DNA of 64,000 nt from an uncultured Prevotella sp. Its GTDB lineage: Bacteria; Bacteroidota; Bacteroidia; Bacteroidales; Bacteroidaceae. The DNA is taken from contig CAMVOS010000001.1 in the NCBI GenBank assembly GCA_947169185.1, positions 124,001-188,000 on the forward strand, given 5' to 3'. Position numbers and translations under genes: made by a program. This document shows, piece by piece, positions 34,424 to 44,776 of the stretch. The notes beneath the pieces were generated by a model. It made no database searches. It was not told the origin of the DNA and worked only from the letters and a program-made list of their open reading frames with translations. The first letter of the stretch is position 1. Each line of letters begins with the position of its first letter.

Positions 34424-37310
34424 GAAAATTTGGTTTGTAGCTCTTTGCTGTGGACTGCTTCTGACTGCTTGTAGCAAGTACAAGTACGATGAGGTGAAGG
34501 ATGACCCCATGAAGACACGTATTTATACGTTGGAGAATGGGTTGAAGGTCTATCTTAGTGTCAATAAAGAGAAGCCGCGTATCCAAACCTATATCGCTGT
34601 GCGTACGGGTTCTAAGAACGATCCTGCAGAAACTACAGGTCTGGCTCACTATTTGGAGCACCTGATGTTTAAGGGCACCAAGCAGTTTGGTACCAATAAC
34701 CCCGAGGCAGAGGCGCCTTTGTTGGACGAGATAGAGAAGCGCTATGAGGCTTATCGTAAACTGACTGATCCTGAGCAGCGTAAGCAGGCTTATCATGAGA
34801 TTGACTCTATCAGTCAGGAGGCTGCCAAGTATTTCATTCCCAATGAGTACGACAAGCTGATGGCTGCCATAGGCGCTGAGGGTACAAATGCTTACACATC
34901 TAACGATGTCACATGCTATACCGAAGATATTCCTGCCAACGAAATCGACAATTGGGCCAAGATTCAGAGCGACCGCTTTAAGAATATGGTCATTCGTGGT
35001 TTCCATACCGAGTTGGAGGCTGTGTACGAGGAATATAACATCGGACTGTCCAGTGACATGCGCAAGCTGTACTATACCATCAGCGAGATGCTGTGGCCCA
35101 ACCATCCTTATGGCACACAGACCACCATCGGTACTCAGGAACACCTGAAGAATCCGTCAATCACAAATATCAAGAATTATTTTAAGAAGTGGTATGTGCC
35201 CAACAATGTGGCCATCTGTATGGCTGGCGATTTGGATCCCGACAAGACCATCGAAATATTGGAGAAGTATTTTGCTGACTGGAAACCGGGCGATGATGTC
35301 AGTCAGCCTGAGTTTGGTGAGCTTACTGAACTCTCTCAGCCAAAGGATAGTACGGTGATCGGTCAGGAGGCTGAGCAGTTGTGGATGGGTTGGCGCGCCA
35401 AGCAGGCTAATAGCTTGCAGGCTGATACGCTGGAACTGATGGAGAACGTGCTGAGCAATGGTAGAGCTGGTCTTTTCGACCTTGACCTGGTGCAGACCAT
35501 GAAACTGCAGCGAGCTAATGGTGGATGCGAACTGATGCACGATCATGGTGCATTCTTGCTGATGGGTACTCCCAAGGCTGGGCAATCTCTTGAAGAGGTC
35601 AGAAGCCTTCTGTTGGCTGAGATTGATAAACTGAAGAAGGGCGAATTCCCTGACAATCTGCTTACCAGCATTATCAACAATATGAAGCGCAACCACTACG
35701 AGCTGATGGAACAGAACGAGGGTAGGGCAGACATGTTTGTTGATGCCTATATCAACGAGATAGACTGGGAGCAGGAGGTTGGAAAGATAGACCGTATCTC
35801 TAAGATTACCAAAAAGGAATTGGTAGACTTTGCCAAGCGTTTCTTCACCAATGGCTATGTCACCGTATTCAAGAAGCAGGGCATTGATACCAACCAGAAG
35901 AAGATTGACAAGCCGACCATCACACCTATTGAGGCAAATCGTGATCAGGTGAGCGATTTCGTGAAGCAGATTCAGGAGGCTAAGGTTGATCCTATCCAGC
36001 CACGATTTGTAGACTATCAGAAGGATATGAAGGTTGGCAAGAGCCAGAACGATCAGCCATTCTATAGTGTTAAGAACGAAACCAACGGACTCTTCCAGTT
36101 GGTGTTCCGTTACGACTTCGGACAGAGTGCTGATTGCCGTTTTGACGTTGCTGCTGATTACTTTAAATATTTAGGTACCGATAAGCTTACGGCGGCAGAG
36201 CTACGCCAGAAGTTCTACGAGTTGGCTTGTGACTGTTCTCTTAGCGTGGGTGCTGAAGAGATGTATGTGGTCCTATATGGACTGAGCGAGAATATGGATT
36301 CTGCTCTGGTGCTGTTGCAGGATGTGATGCAGAATGCCAAGGTCGATACGGATGCTTATAATGAGATGGTAGGTGTCATACTGAAGGGTAGGGACGATGC
36401 CAAGAAAAGTCAGCAAACGAGTTTTGAATACCTCTACAGATACGCTACTCAGGGTGAACACAACGCTTATCGTGACCAAATGAGCGAAAAGGAATTGAAA
36501 GATACCGATCCACAAGTGCTGGTGGACTTGCTGAAGAGTCTTGGCCAGTATCAGCATATGGTGCTTTATTATGGTCCACAGGACGAGGACGTCGTGTCTT
36601 CAGCTGTCGCTAAGCTGTTTGGCAAGGACTTAAAGCCTGTTCCTGAGAACAAACCTTATCTTGACCAGCTGGCAAACACGAATGAGATATGGATAGCTCC
36701 TTATCAAGCTAAGAATATCTATATGCGCATGTACCATAATGAAGGTCGCGACTGGAATCCTGATGAGTCGGCAGTCCGTGCCCTGTTCAACGAGTATTTT
36801 GGTGGTGGCATGAATGGCATCGTGTTCCAGGAGATGCGTGAGACGCGCGGATTGGCATATAATGCCTATGCTCGCTACAACCGTCCTTCAGTCAAGGGAC
36901 GCAAGGAGTCGTTTATGACACATATCATTACCCAGAACGACAAGATGATGGACTGCATCACTCATTTTAACGAGATTCTGAACCAGATGCCTGCCAGCGA
37001 GAATGCGTTCCAAATTGCCAAGGATGCGCTGACCAAGCAGTTGGCCAGTGAGCGTATTACTAAGATGGGCATCATCTGGAACTATTTGGCTGCTCAAAGA
37101 CTGGGCATTGACTACGACATGAATGCCAAGATTTACGAGCAGTTGCCACAGATTACGCTTCAGAATGTCGTAGACTTTGCAAAGCAGCAGGTTGCCAACA
37201 AGTCCTATCGCTATATCATCCTTGGTGACGAAAAGGAGCTTGACATGAAGGCTTTGGAGAAGATTGGTCCTGTCAAGCGACTCAAGACGGAAGAAGTTTT
37301 TGGATATTAA
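34413..37310 (+). CDS. M16-family zinc peptidase, lipoprotein
   Basis: 965 residues. The lipobox LLTAC places the lipidated cysteine at residue 20. The inverted zinc motif H79-Y-L-E82-H83 and the distal acidic stretch ELEAVYEEYN lie in the first M16 domain. A second, inactive M16 half runs from about residue 540. A 60-residue insertion follows the zinc motif. Such pitrilysin-like enzymes degrade peptides. Anchoring in the outer or inner membrane suggests a role in peptide turnover or nutrition. The start lies within the end of the DUF4954 gene. Confidence 0.93.
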   Translation: MKIKKIWFVALCCGLLLTACSKYKYDEVKDDPMKTRIYTLENGLKVYLSVNKEKPRIQTYIAVRTGSKNDPAETTGLAHYLEHLMFKGTKQFGTNNPEAEAPLLDEIEKRYEAYRKLTDPEQRKQAYHEIDSISQEAAKYFIPNEYDKLMAAIGAEGTNAYTSNDVTCYTEDIPANEIDNWAKIQSDRFKNMVIRGFHTELEAVYEEYNIGLSSDMRKLYYTISEMLWPNHPYGTQTTIGTQEHLKNPSITNIKNYFKKWYVPNNVAICMAGDLDPDKTIEILEKYFADWKPGDDVSQPEFGELTELSQPKDSTVIGQEAEQLWMGWRAKQANSLQADTLELMENVLSNGRAGLFDLDLVQTMKLQRANGGCELMHDHGAFLLMGTPKAGQSLEEVRSLLLAEIDKLKKGEFPDNLLTSIINNMKRNHYELMEQNEGRADMFVDAYINEIDWEQEVGKIDRISKITKKELVDFAKRFFTNGYVTVFKKQGIDTNQKKIDKPTITPIEANRDQVSDFVKQIQEAKVDPIQPRFVDYQKDMKVGKSQNDQPFYSVKNETNGLFQLVFRYDFGQSADCRFDVAADYFKYLGTDKLTAAELRQKFYELACDCSLSVGAEEMYVVLYGLSENMDSALVLLQDVMQNAKVDTDAYNEMVGVILKGRDDAKKSQQTSFEYLYRYATQGEHNAYRDQMSEKELKDTDPQVLVDLLKSLGQYQHMVLYYGPQDEDVVSSAVAKLFGKDLKPVPENKPYLDQLANTNEIWIAPYQAKNIYMRMYHNEGRDWNPDESAVRALFNEYFGGGMNGIVFQEMRETRGLAYNAYARYNRPSVKGRKESFMTHIITQNDKMMDCITHFNEILNQMPASENAFQIAKDALTKQLASERITKMGIIWNYLAAQRLGIDYDMNAKIYEQLPQITLQNVVDFAKQQVANKSYRYIILGDEKELDMKALEKIGPVKRLKTEEVFGY

Positions 37311-37332
37311 TAACTAACAAATACTATTTTTT

Positions 37333-38982
37333 ATGGCTAAAGCAGTTGAATTCAAGTATGCCCCGATGTTTCAGGTGGGCGAGGACAAGACGGAGTACCG
37401 CTTGTTGAGTAAGGAAGGCGTAACAACCGCCGAGTTTGAAGGTAAGCAGATTGTGAAGGTCTCTAAGGAGGCACTGACTCTTCTCGCACAGCAGGCTTTC
37501 CACGATGTGGAGTTCATGCTGCGTCGTGAGCATAACGAACAGGTGGCTAAGATCCTGACCGATCCTGAGGCCTCTGAGAACGATAAGTATGTAGCCCTGC
37601 AGTTCCTGCGCAATGCCGAGGTGGCTTGCAAGGGTATCCTGCCTTTCTGTCAGGACACAGGTACTGCCATCATCCATGGTGAGAAGGGACAGCAGATCTG
37701 GACTGGTTTCGAGGATGAAGAGGCTCTGAGCCTGGGTGTGTTCAACACCTTTACTCAGGACAACCTGCGCTACTCGCAGAATGCTCCTCTGAACATGTAC
37801 GACGAGGTGAACACCCGTTGCAACCTGCCTGCACAGATTGATATCGAGGCTACCGAGGGTGCTGAGTATAAGTTTGTGATGGTGGCTAAGGGTGGTGGCT
37901 CGGCCAACAAGACCTACTTCTACCCAATGACCAAGGCTACTATCCAGAACGAGGGTACACTCATCCCATTCCTGGTAGAGAAGATGAAGAGTCTGGGTAC
38001 AGCTGCATGTCCTCCATACCACATCGCATTCGTTATCGGTGGTACATCGGCTGAGAAGAACCTGCTGACAGTGAAGCTGGCTTCAATCAAGTTCTACGAT
38101 GGTCTGCCCACAACAGGCGATGAGACAGGTCGTGCTTTCCGCGATATTGATCTGGAGCAGAAGCTCATCAAGGAGGCTCAGAAGATTGGTCTGGGTGCTC
38201 AGTTCGGTGGTAAGTATCTGGCTCATGATATCCGCGTGATTCGTCTGCCTCGTCATGGTGCTTCTTGTCCGATTGGTATGGGTGTCTCTTGCTCTGCCGA
38301 CCGTAACATCAAGGCTAAGATCAACGCCGATGGTATCTGGTTGGAGAAGATGGACGCTAACCCGACAGAACTCATCCCTGAGGAGCTGCGCAAGCCAGGT
38401 GAGGGTGGCAAGGGTATCGAGATCGACCTGAACGAGGGTATCGATGCTGTACGTAAGGAGCTGTCTAAGTATCCTGTCTCCACGAGGGTGAACCTGCGTG
38501 GCACGATCATTGTGGCTCGCGATATTGCTCACGCTAAGCTGAAGGCCCGTCTGGATGCTGGCGAGGGTATGCCCGATTACTTCAAGAAGTACCCAGTGCT
38601 CTATGCCGGACCAGCTAAGACGCCAGAGGGCTATCCTTGCGGATCTATGGGTCCGACAACAGCCAACCGTATGGACCCATACGTTGATGAGTTCCAGGCT
38701 AATGGCGCATCGCTCGTTATGATTGCAAAGGGTAACCGCTCAGATGTTGTTACCGAGGCTTGTAAGAAGCATGGTGGTTTCTATCTCGGCACTATTGGTG
38801 GTGTGGCTGCAGTACTCTCTCAGAGTTCTATCAAGAGCATCGAGTGCGTAGAGTATCCTGAGCTCGGTATGGAGGCAGTATGGAAGATTGAGGTTGAAGA
38901 TTTCCCCGCATTCATCCTGGTTGATGACAAGGGCAATGACTTCTTCAAGACCCTGAAACCTTGGACGCCTTGTGCTAAATAA
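37333..38982 (+). CDS. Fumarate hydratase, class I (iron-sulfur)
   Basis: It interconverts fumarate and malate, which in this group mainly serves the reductive branch to succinate. 549 residues, one chain holding both alpha and beta regions. The cluster and active-site segments [12 protein letters not shown] (near 100), [15 protein letters not shown] (near 312) and [13 protein letters not shown] (near 435) are present. It is oxygen-sensitive by family. The 3' end overlaps the next gene by 11 bp through a GTG start. Confidence 0.96.
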   Translation: MAKAVEFKYAPMFQVGEDKTEYRLLSKEGVTTAEFEGKQIVKVSKEALTLLAQQAFHDVEFMLRREHNEQVAKILTDPEASENDKYVALQFLRNAEVACKGILPFCQDTGTAIIHGEKGQQIWTGFEDEEALSLGVFNTFTQDNLRYSQNAPLNMYDEVNTRCNLPAQIDIEATEGAEYKFVMVAKGGGSANKTYFYPMTKATIQNEGTLIPFLVEKMKSLGTAACPPYHIAFVIGGTSAEKNLLTVKLASIKFYDGLPTTGDETGRAFRDIDLEQKLIKEAQKIGLGAQFGGKYLAHDIRVIRLPRHGASCPIGMGVSCSADRNIKAKINADGIWLEKMDANPTELIPEELRKPGEGGKGIEIDLNEGIDAVRKELSKYPVSTRVNLRGTIIVARDIAHAKLKARLDAGEGMPDYFKKYPVLYAGPAKTPEGYPCGSMGPTTANRMDPYVDEFQANGASLVMIAKGNRSDVVTEACKKHGGFYLGTIGGVAAVLSQSSIKSIECVEYPELGMEAVWKIEVEDFPAFILVDDKGNDFFKTLKPWTPCAK

Positions 38983-40468
38983 GCGAAACATATTATCTCT
39001 GATTCTGCTGCTGCTCGTCACGCTGACGGCAGCGGCAGATGATGGTATCCGTCTGCGTGGCTGCCGACGTGGCGTGGTGTTGTCAACGACACGGTCGCTT
39101 CGTGCACAGGAGACACCTCGTCAGGCTGGAGGCGATTTCTATCATGGCGATTGTCGTCAGCTGGTGGTGCTGGTAACTTTCCGCGACCAGGCTTTTCAGG
39201 ATGATGAGGCTACGACAGTGGCTAAGTGGGACAAGATATTTAATGCTTCTGACTATCATGAGGATTCGTTTGTAGGTTCAGTCCACGACTACTTCTACGA
39301 CCAGAGCTATGGCAACTTCAACCTCACGTTCGACCTTGTTTATGTCAATCTGCCCGACTCCTGTAAGAAGTATCGCAGCACGGCAGCCCACGATGAATAT
39401 TCGCAATACGTGGTCGATGACATCGTCGATATTTTGTCGACGCAGAACATCGACTGGAGCTCGTACGACTGGAATGGCGACGGTTATGTCAACCAGCTGC
39501 TCATTGTCTATGCAGGCAAGGGCAGTTCGTATGGTAACTTTGGTGGTGACGAAAATTCTATTTGGCCCCACCAGTGGTGGCTCAGCAAGCATCTGAAGAA
39601 CCCTGATAACCAGTGGGAAGGCTATCGCGACTATCGTACCGTGACCAGTGGCGACAAGCAGTTCATCATCGACTGCTACTGCTGTGTGCAGGAAATACTC
39701 AATTTGTCGTCTACCAAGTCTTCCTTCGGTACCATTTGTCATGAATACAGTCATTGTTTCGGACTCCCTGACTTCTACTATGGCTCTGGTACCTCTACCG
39801 TGGGCAGCTGGGACCTCATGGACTATGGTAATTATGGCGGTGCTGGCTTCTGTCCTTGTGGCTATTCAGCCCACGAACGCATGCTGATGGGGTGGCTCAC
39901 ACCTGTCAAACTCACTACTGCCACAACGATTAGCGCGATACCAGCCCTGTCTGACGAAGCACAGGCCTATATCATTCACAACGATGCTCATCCTGACGAG
40001 TGTTACATGGTTGAGAACCGTCAGCAGACGGGGTGGGATGCGTCGTTGCCTGGCAGTGGGCTTATGGTGTTCCATGTCGACTACGACGCGTCGATATGGC
40101 CCAGCACGACAACAATACCTAACAGTTCAACAAAGAAGCGCTATCGTATTATTCCTGCCAACAACAAATCGACATCTTACCAGTCGGAGTGGGGCTATCC
40201 CTATCAGACGAACGACTCGCTGACCAACACGTCTAAGCCTGCTGCAGAGCTCAATAATGCCAATACCGATGGCACCTATTTCATGAACAAGTCGCTCTAC
40301 GACATCAAGGCCGAAAATGGCCTTGCCTCTTTCCGATTTACTGTCGGGCCCACGACAGGCATCGAAGAGGTGAAGTCTGGTGAGCCTTACAGGATTCTCT
40401 ATGACCTAGGCCCTATATATATAATAAGGTATAGCAATGGAGAAATCAAAAAAGTGATGAAGCACTAA
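38972..40468 (+). CDS. M6-family secreted metallopeptidase with probable T9SS-type C-terminal tail
   Basis: 498 residues. The signal peptide ([17 protein letters not shown]) is followed by an M6 domain with the extended zinc motif H257-E-Y-S-H261-C-F-G-L-P-D267 and a downstream Met-turn-like [13 protein letters not shown]. The C-terminus, from TGIEEV to [17 protein letters not shown], resembles the short C-terminal domain used for type IX secretion. porX and porW lie in this window. The GTG start inside the fumarase gene is preferred, as no ATG precedes the signal peptide. The stop codon lies inside the terminator hairpin. Confidence 0.87.
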   Translation: MLNKRNILSLILLLLVTLTAAADDGIRLRGCRRGVVLSTTRSLRAQETPRQAGGDFYHGDCRQLVVLVTFRDQAFQDDEATTVAKWDKIFNASDYHEDSFVGSVHDYFYDQSYGNFNLTFDLVYVNLPDSCKKYRSTAAHDEYSQYVVDDIVDILSTQNIDWSSYDWNGDGYVNQLLIVYAGKGSSYGNFGGDENSIWPHQWWLSKHLKNPDNQWEGYRDYRTVTSGDKQFIIDCYCCVQEILNLSSTKSSFGTICHEYSHCFGLPDFYYGSGTSTVGSWDLMDYGNYGGAGFCPCGYSAHERMLMGWLTPVKLTTATTISAIPALSDEAQAYIIHNDAHPDECYMVENRQQTGWDASLPGSGLMVFHVDYDASIWPSTTTIPNSSTKKRYRIIPANNKSTSYQSEWGYPYQTNDSLTNTSKPAAELNNANTDGTYFMNKSLYDIKAENGLASFRFTVGPTTGIEEVKSGEPYRILYDLGPIYIIRYSNGEIKKVMKH

Positions 40469-40490
40469 CGCTCCATCACTTTTCATTTTT
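40450..40490 (+). terminator. Intrinsic terminator of the M6 gene
   Basis: AAAAGTGATG (40450-40459) pairs perfectly with CATCACTTTT (40474-40483), followed by CATTTTT. The left arm is coding sequence for the last residues of the peptidase. Confidence 0.85.
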
Positions 40491-40535
40491 AATCTTTTTA
40501 AATCTTAATCTTTAATCTTTCATTTTTAATCTTTA
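40481..40535. repeat. Heptamer array between the M6 gene and clpB, carrying the clpB stop
   Basis: Degenerate units TTTTAAT, CTTTAAT and CTTTCAT with a mostly 7-bp step. The clpB stop codon (40533-40535) is inside the array. Confidence 0.82.
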
Positions 40536-43055
40536 ATTTCTAAACACCAGTCCGTCACCGAACTCATCGATGATGATCGGTTTGTCGCGATTCACCTCGT
40601 CAGCCAGTATCTTGCGCGACAGGTCGTTCAGCACCAGCTGCTGGATGGCACGTTTCACGGGACGGGCACCGAAGTCAGGGTCGTAGCCCTCCCTGGCCAG
40701 ATAGCTGATGGCAGCCTCGGTGGTCTCCAGGCGGATGCCCTGAGGCTCCAGCATGTCGGTCACCTTCTTCATCTGCAGACGTACCACGTCGGCAATCTGC
40801 TCCTGTGTCAACGGTGTGAAGGTGATAATCTCGTCGATACGGTTCAGGAACTCCGGACGCATCGTCAGTCGTAGCTGTTCGCGTGTGGCGTTCGAGGTCA
40901 TGATGATGATGGTGTTCTTGAAGTTGGCGGTACGTCCCTTGTTGTCCGTCAGTCGTCCGTCGTCCAATACCTGCAAGAGGATGTTGAACACATCAGGATG
41001 TGCCTTCTCGATCTCGTCGAACAGCACCACAGAGTAGGGCTTTCTGCGCACAGCCTCCGTCAGCTGTCCACCCTCGTCGTAGCCTACGTAGCCCGGAGGT
41101 GCACCAACCAGACGCGAGACGGTATGTTTCTCCTGATACTCCGACATATCGATACGCGTCATCATCGTCTCGTCGTTAAACAGGTATTCTGCCAGTGTCT
41201 TGGCCAATTCTGTCTTACCGACACCCGTCGTACCTAAGAAGATAAACGAGGCGATAGGACGCTTGGGGTCTTGCAGGCCGGCACGACTACGGCGCACAGC
41301 ATCGGATACGGCTGTAATGGCTTCGTCCTGACCAATCACGCGCTTGTGGAGCTCTTCCTCCAGATGCAGCAGCTTTTCGCGTTCGCTCTGCATCATGCGG
41401 GTCACGGGGATGCCTGTCCAACGGCTTACCACCTCTGCGATATCGTCGGCAGTGACCTCTTCGCGGACGAGGCGGGAACCCGACGGAGAACCGTCGGGAA
41501 CAGTGGCGTCTAACTGACGCTGAATGGCAGCAATGTCATCCTCCAATGCCTTCAGCTTCGAATAGCGAATCTCGGCTACCTTGCCATAGTCGCCCTCGCG
41601 CTCAGCACGCTCTGCTTCGTATTTCAGGTTTTCTATCTCCTGCTTGTCCTGCTGAATCTTGTTCACCAGTTGGCGCTCGCCTTCCCACTTGGCACGGAAT
41701 TGCGTCTCCTGCTCACGGAGCTCAGCAATCTCTTTGTCCAGCTGCGCAATCTTGGGTTCATCGCCCTCGCGTTTGATGGCCTCGCGCTCGATTTCGAGCT
41801 GAGCCAGACGACGGGAGATCTCATCGAGCTCCTCAGGCACAGAGTCGCGCTCCATACGGAGTTTGGCTGCTGCCTCGTCCATCAGGTCGATGGCCTTGTC
41901 AGGCAGGAATCGCTCGGAGATATAACGCTCAGAGAGCTGTACGGCAGCGATACAGGCATCATCCTGGATACGCACCTTATGGTGGTTTTCGTAGCGCTCC
42001 TTCAGGCCACGCAGAATCGAAATCGCGCTGAGCTCGTCAGGCTCATCCACCATCACCGTCTGGAATCGACGTTCCAGCGCCTTATCCTTCTCGAAGTACT
42101 TCTGGTACTCGTTCAGCGTCGTGGCTCCGATGGCACGCAGTTCACCACGAGCCAATGCAGGCTTCAGAATGTTGGCAGCATCCATCGCGCCCTCACCACC
42201 ACCTGCTCCTACCAGCGTGTGTATCTCGTCGATGAACAGGATGATACGCCCTTCAGCTTTCGTCACCTCGTTGATGACACTCTTCAGTCGCTCCTCAAAT
42301 TCACCTTTATACTTCGCACCAGCAACGAGTGCTCCCATATCCAGAGAGTAGAGCTGCTTGTCCTTCAGGTTCTCGGGCACGTCGCCACGAACGATACGTC
42401 CTGCCAGGCCCTCCACGATAGCGGTCTTACCCGTACCAGGCTCACCTATTAATATAGGATTGTTCTTCGTACGACGCGACAGAATCTGCAGCAGTCGGCG
42501 AATCTCGTCGTCACGGCCGATGACGGGGTCCAGCTTGCCTTGACGGGCCATATCCACCAGATTCTTGGCATATTTCTCCAACGACTGATAGTTGTCGTCG
42601 GCCGACTGCGACTGCACCTTCTGGCCTTGGCGCAAGGCCTGGATAGCAGCACGCAGCTCCTTCTCGGTAATACCTGCATCTTTGAGAATGCGCCCTGCCG
42701 TCTGCCCATCTGTCAGCAATGCCAGCAACAGTGGCTCTACGCTAACGAATTCGTCACCCATCTTCTGAGCATAGTCCTGCGACTTCAGCAACACTTGATT
42801 GGTAGCACTAGACAGATATGGCTCACCACCCGTAACTTTGGGCAGGTGTTGCAACTCCGACTGCACCAACACATCAATCTGCTGTGCATTGACGCCCAGT
42901 TTCTGCAGCAGGAAGTTCACGACGTCCTTTGCCTTATTCATCACGCCTGCCAGCAGGTGTATCGGTTCGATGGTCTGCTGGCCATTGCGTTGTGCAGTAT
43001 TGACGGCCTCCTGTACCGCCTCCTGCGCCTTGATTGTAAACTTGTCTAATGTCAT
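40533..43055 (-). CDS. clpB: ATP-dependent disaggregase ClpB
   Basis: ClpB is a hexameric AAA+ chaperone that works with DnaK to rescue aggregated proteins. 840 residues, slightly shorter than the common ~860. The order is a Clp-N domain (1-145), AAA1 with Walker [14 protein letters not shown] near 205, the M-domain coiled coil (~395-530, rich in E, R, Q), AAA2 with [12 protein letters not shown] near 605, and the sensor segment near the end ([12 protein letters not shown]). It is preceded by an unusually strong Shine-Dalgarno sequence and a long gene-free spacer. Confidence 0.97.
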   Translation of the reverse strand: MTLDKFTIKAQEAVQEAVNTAQRNGQQTIEPIHLLAGVMNKAKDVVNFLLQKLGVNAQQIDVLVQSELQHLPKVTGGEPYLSSATNQVLLKSQDYAQKMGDEFVSVEPLLLALLTDGQTAGRILKDAGITEKELRAAIQALRQGQKVQSQSADDNYQSLEKYAKNLVDMARQGKLDPVIGRDDEIRRLLQILSRRTKNNPILIGEPGTGKTAIVEGLAGRIVRGDVPENLKDKQLYSLDMGALVAGAKYKGEFEERLKSVINEVTKAEGRIILFIDEIHTLVGAGGGEGAMDAANILKPALARGELRAIGATTLNEYQKYFEKDKALERRFQTVMVDEPDELSAISILRGLKERYENHHKVRIQDDACIAAVQLSERYISERFLPDKAIDLMDEAAAKLRMERDSVPEELDEISRRLAQLEIEREAIKREGDEPKIAQLDKEIAELREQETQFRAKWEGERQLVNKIQQDKQEIENLKYEAERAEREGDYGKVAEIRYSKLKALEDDIAAIQRQLDATVPDGSPSGSRLVREEVTADDIAEVVSRWTGIPVTRMMQSEREKLLHLEEELHKRVIGQDEAITAVSDAVRRSRAGLQDPKRPIASFIFLGTTGVGKTELAKTLAEYLFNDETMMTRIDMSEYQEKHTVSRLVGAPPGYVGYDEGGQLTEAVRRKPYSVVLFDEIEKAHPDVFNILLQVLDDGRLTDNKGRTANFKNTIIIMTSNATREQLRLTMRPEFLNRIDEIITFTPLTQEQIADVVRLQMKKVTDMLEPQGIRLETTEAAISYLAREGYDPDFGARPVKRAIQQLVLNDLSRKILADEVNRDKPIIIDEFGDGLVFRN

Positions 43056-43062
43056 AGTTTTG

Positions 43063-43069
43063 TCCTCCT
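43063..43069 (-). promoter_or_regulatory. Strong Shine-Dalgarno sequence of clpB
   Basis: AGGAGGA ends 7 nt before the clpB ATG at optimal spacing. Most genes in this window have A-rich leaders instead. Confidence 0.75.
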
Positions 43070-43146
43070 ATTTATTTTTATTTCTTATCATTTTAGTTAG
43101 GGCTTTAGCCCGCATTTACGGAGGCTCAAATAGTATGCCGAGCATT

Positions 43147-43194
43147 AAGAAACCGACAAAACGTCAGACTTTTCTGTCGATTTGTCGGTTTCTT
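43147..43194. repeat. Long perfect-armed hairpin upstream of clpB
   Basis: AAGAAACCGACAAA (43147-43160) pairs perfectly with TTTGTCGGTTTCTT (43181-43194). The inner bases add CG/CG and CAGA/TCTG pairs with two mismatches and a 4-base loop. No U tract follows on either side. Confidence 0.85.
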
Positions 43195-43434
43195 GTGAGA
43201 TAGTCACTATCCGGTCGCTCTAAAGTCATCTATGACCTGTAGATGAGTCACTTTGCGGTCGTTCCGATGACACTTTAGGGTAGTAAAGTGACGTCGGAAG
43301 ACCTTGTGGATGACGTCAGAATACCTCGAAACCAACGTCGGAACGACCCAAAAGTAATATGGTAGATAATAGCCAAAAAACAAAATATTACCCAAAAAAG
43401 TTGCCATATTTCTTGGTTCACCATACTTCTGGAG

Positions 43435-43476
43435 TATTCTGAAATAAGGCAGGGTTATTCTGAAATAAGGCAGGGT
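43435..43476. repeat. Two tandem 21-bp units plus a partial third
   Basis: Units TATTCTGAAATAAGGCAGGG plus T at 43435 and 43456 are identical. A third copy begins at 43477 and diverges after five bases. Confidence 0.88.
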
Positions 43477-43538
43477 TATTCCGCAATAATAGCTACTATC
43501 TTGACGCCAAACTAACAATATCTGGTCTAATTTGCATT

Positions 43539-43625
43539 TTGCTGCCACACTTTCTGTTGCTGCCACAACGTCATAATCGCTTTGTACAAAGGTGTTTCCA
43601 TGCGAGTGTGGCAGTGTGGCAGCAA
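43539..43625. repeat. 13-bp inverted repeat with internal GTGGCAG copies
   Basis: TTGCTGCCACACT (43539-43551) and AGTGTGGCAGCAA (43613-43625) are exact reverse complements 61 bp apart. Extra copies of TTGCTGCCACA and GTGTGGCAG lie just inside them. Confidence 0.8.
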
Positions 43626-43656
43626 TTTTGAAAAAAATAAATTATGAAGGAATCTC

Positions 43657-43935
43657 TTAACTCTTCTTTCCGTAGTCGTTATTCATCTTAATGGCAAAGA
43701 TGATGACGCTGCAGGTGCAGGTGATGAGGTTGGTCAGTACCAGGTAGTAGTTTTCAATCAGGAAGCCTTGGACCACAAAGGCGGCACAGCCAATGGCCAT
43801 AGAGATAAAACCGGGCAGTGAGATGCCGTCGGTGTTACGCGTGCGAATAGTTTGGATGGCCTGGGGCAGATAGCCGAAAATCAGACCAAAAGTGGCAATC
43901 CAGCCACAGATGTTAATTAGAAGTTGTTGATCCAT
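43657..43935 (-). CDS. SemiSWEET-type (MtN3/PQ-loop) small sugar transporter
   Basis: 92 residues with three predicted membrane helices, the size of one SemiSWEET protomer, which dimerises to form a sugar pore. The family PQ motif is in FGYLPQAIQTIRTRNTDGIS (residues 20-39), and a conserved Asn/Thr helix VLTNLITCTCSVIIF follows. An in-frame TTG further upstream is rejected, since the -7 box at 43964-43971 fixes a leader before the ATG at 43935. The substrate is unknown. Confidence 0.9.
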   Translation of the reverse strand: MDQQLLINICGWIATFGLIFGYLPQAIQTIRTRNTDGISLPGFISMAIGCAAFVVQGFLIENYYLVLTNLITCTCSVIIFAIKMNNDYGKKS

Positions 43936-43963
43936 AGTGATAATATTTAAAGTTGTATGGGGA

Positions 43964-43971
43964 CAAAGATA
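43964..43971 (-). promoter_or_regulatory. -7 box for the SemiSWEET gene
   Basis: TATCTTTG on the minus strand, 28 bp before the start codon. The GTGAAAA array begins 9 bp further upstream of this gene, in its -33 area. Confidence 0.65.
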
Positions 43972-43980
43972 CAAAAAAAA

Positions 43981-44008
43981 GTGAAAAGTGAAAAGTGAAA
44001 AGTGAAAA
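43981..44008. repeat. Perfect GTGAAAA x4 heptamer array between divergent promoters
   Basis: Four identical units with no mismatch lie between the -7 box of the SemiSWEET gene (minus) and that of the nitroreductase gene (plus). The array therefore covers the expected -33 positions of both promoters. Confidence 0.95.
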
Positions 44009-44024
44009 AATTGCTTTTTTTTCG

Positions 44025-44032
44025 TAATTTTG
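44025..44032 (+). promoter_or_regulatory. -7 box of the nitroreductase gene, probably leaderless
   Basis: TAATTTTG ends 5 bases before the ATG at 44038, leaving essentially no 5' leader. Confidence 0.6.
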
Positions 44033-44037
44033 CACGC

Positions 44038-44775
44038 ATGAAGAACTTAGAAACCCGTCGGACAATCCGAAAATACACGCAAGAGCCCGTTAGCGAGGCT
44101 CTGTTGAACCGCCTGCTGACAGAGGCTGGTCGTACACAAACCATGGGTAACCTCCAGCTGTATAGCGTGGTGGTGACGCGCGCGGACGAGATGAAGCAGC
44201 GTCTGGCTCCTGCCCATTTCAATCAGCCCATGGTGACGCAGGCTCCTGTGGTGCTGACCATCTGTGCCGATTTCCATCGTACCACGCGCTGGTGTGAGGA
44301 GCGTCAGGCACAGCCCGGCTACGACAACTTCCTGTCGTACCAGAATGCAGCCATCGATGCTCTGCTCTACACGCAGACGCTGTGTAACCTGATGGATGAA
44401 GAGGGCTTGGGCTACTGCTATCTGGGCACAACGGTCTATCAGCCCATGCAGATTATCGAGGCCCTGCAGCTGCCACGTCTCGTGATGCCTGTGGCTACGC
44501 TGACGGTAGGATGGCCTGCCGAGGAGCCTGCGCTGACAGATCGCCTGCCTATGGAGAGTTTCGTACACAACGAGACCTACCATGAGCCGACAGCTGAGGA
44601 TATCGACGCCTACTATGGTTATAAGGAGCAGCTGCCCGAGAACCAGCACTTCGTGGAGATAAACCATAAAGAGACCTTGGCGCAGATTTTTACGGATATC
44701 CGCTACACCAAGGCCGATAACGAGGCGATGTCAGAGGGACTGAAAGAAGCCTTGAGCCTTCAAGGCTTCTTCTAA
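44038..44775 (+). CDS. Nitroreductase-family flavoprotein
   Basis: 245 residues from the ATG at 44038. A start at 44002 would lie within the repeat array and promoter. The FMN-binding start TRRTIRKYTQEPVSEALLNR, the segment TMGNLQLYSVVV and the later GLGYCYLGTTVYQP fit the NfsA/FRP-like oxidoreductases that use NAD(P)H. The C-terminus (residues 180-245) is a longer tail with KEQLPENQHFVEIN. The substrate is unknown. It converges with the acyl-CoA synthetase gene with one base between. Confidence 0.9.
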   Translation: MKNLETRRTIRKYTQEPVSEALLNRLLTEAGRTQTMGNLQLYSVVVTRADEMKQRLAPAHFNQPMVTQAPVVLTICADFHRTTRWCEERQAQPGYDNFLSYQNAAIDALLYTQTLCNLMDEEGLGYCYLGTTVYQPMQIIEALQLPRLVMPVATLTVGWPAEEPALTDRLPMESFVHNETYHEPTAEDIDAYYGYKEQLPENQHFVEINHKETLAQIFTDIRYTKADNEAMSEGLKEALSLQGFF

Positions 44776-44776
44776 T

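Larger units (their letters stand above)
43056..43656. other. Gene-free, palindrome-rich spacer
   Basis: 600 bp with no convincing gene. A near-continuous inverted repeat lies at 43147-43194, and interleaved GGTCGTTCCGA/TCGGAACGACC and CACTTT/AAAGTG pairs span about 43245-43350. A 21-bp tandem duplication starts at 43435, and a 13-bp inverted repeat pairs 43539-43551 with 43613-43625. No clear promoter for clpB was recognised. Confidence 0.75.

Noticed and set aside
43207..43566. 119-codon minus-strand open frame in the clpB spacer
   Set aside because: It runs through direct and inverted repeats (LPYFRI duplicated), has no plausible start signal or family resemblance, and looks like chance.
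44002..44037. Earlier start for the nitroreductase gene
   Set aside because: The extra codons lie in the heptamer array and the -7 box; the conserved FMN-binding start follows the ATG at 44038.
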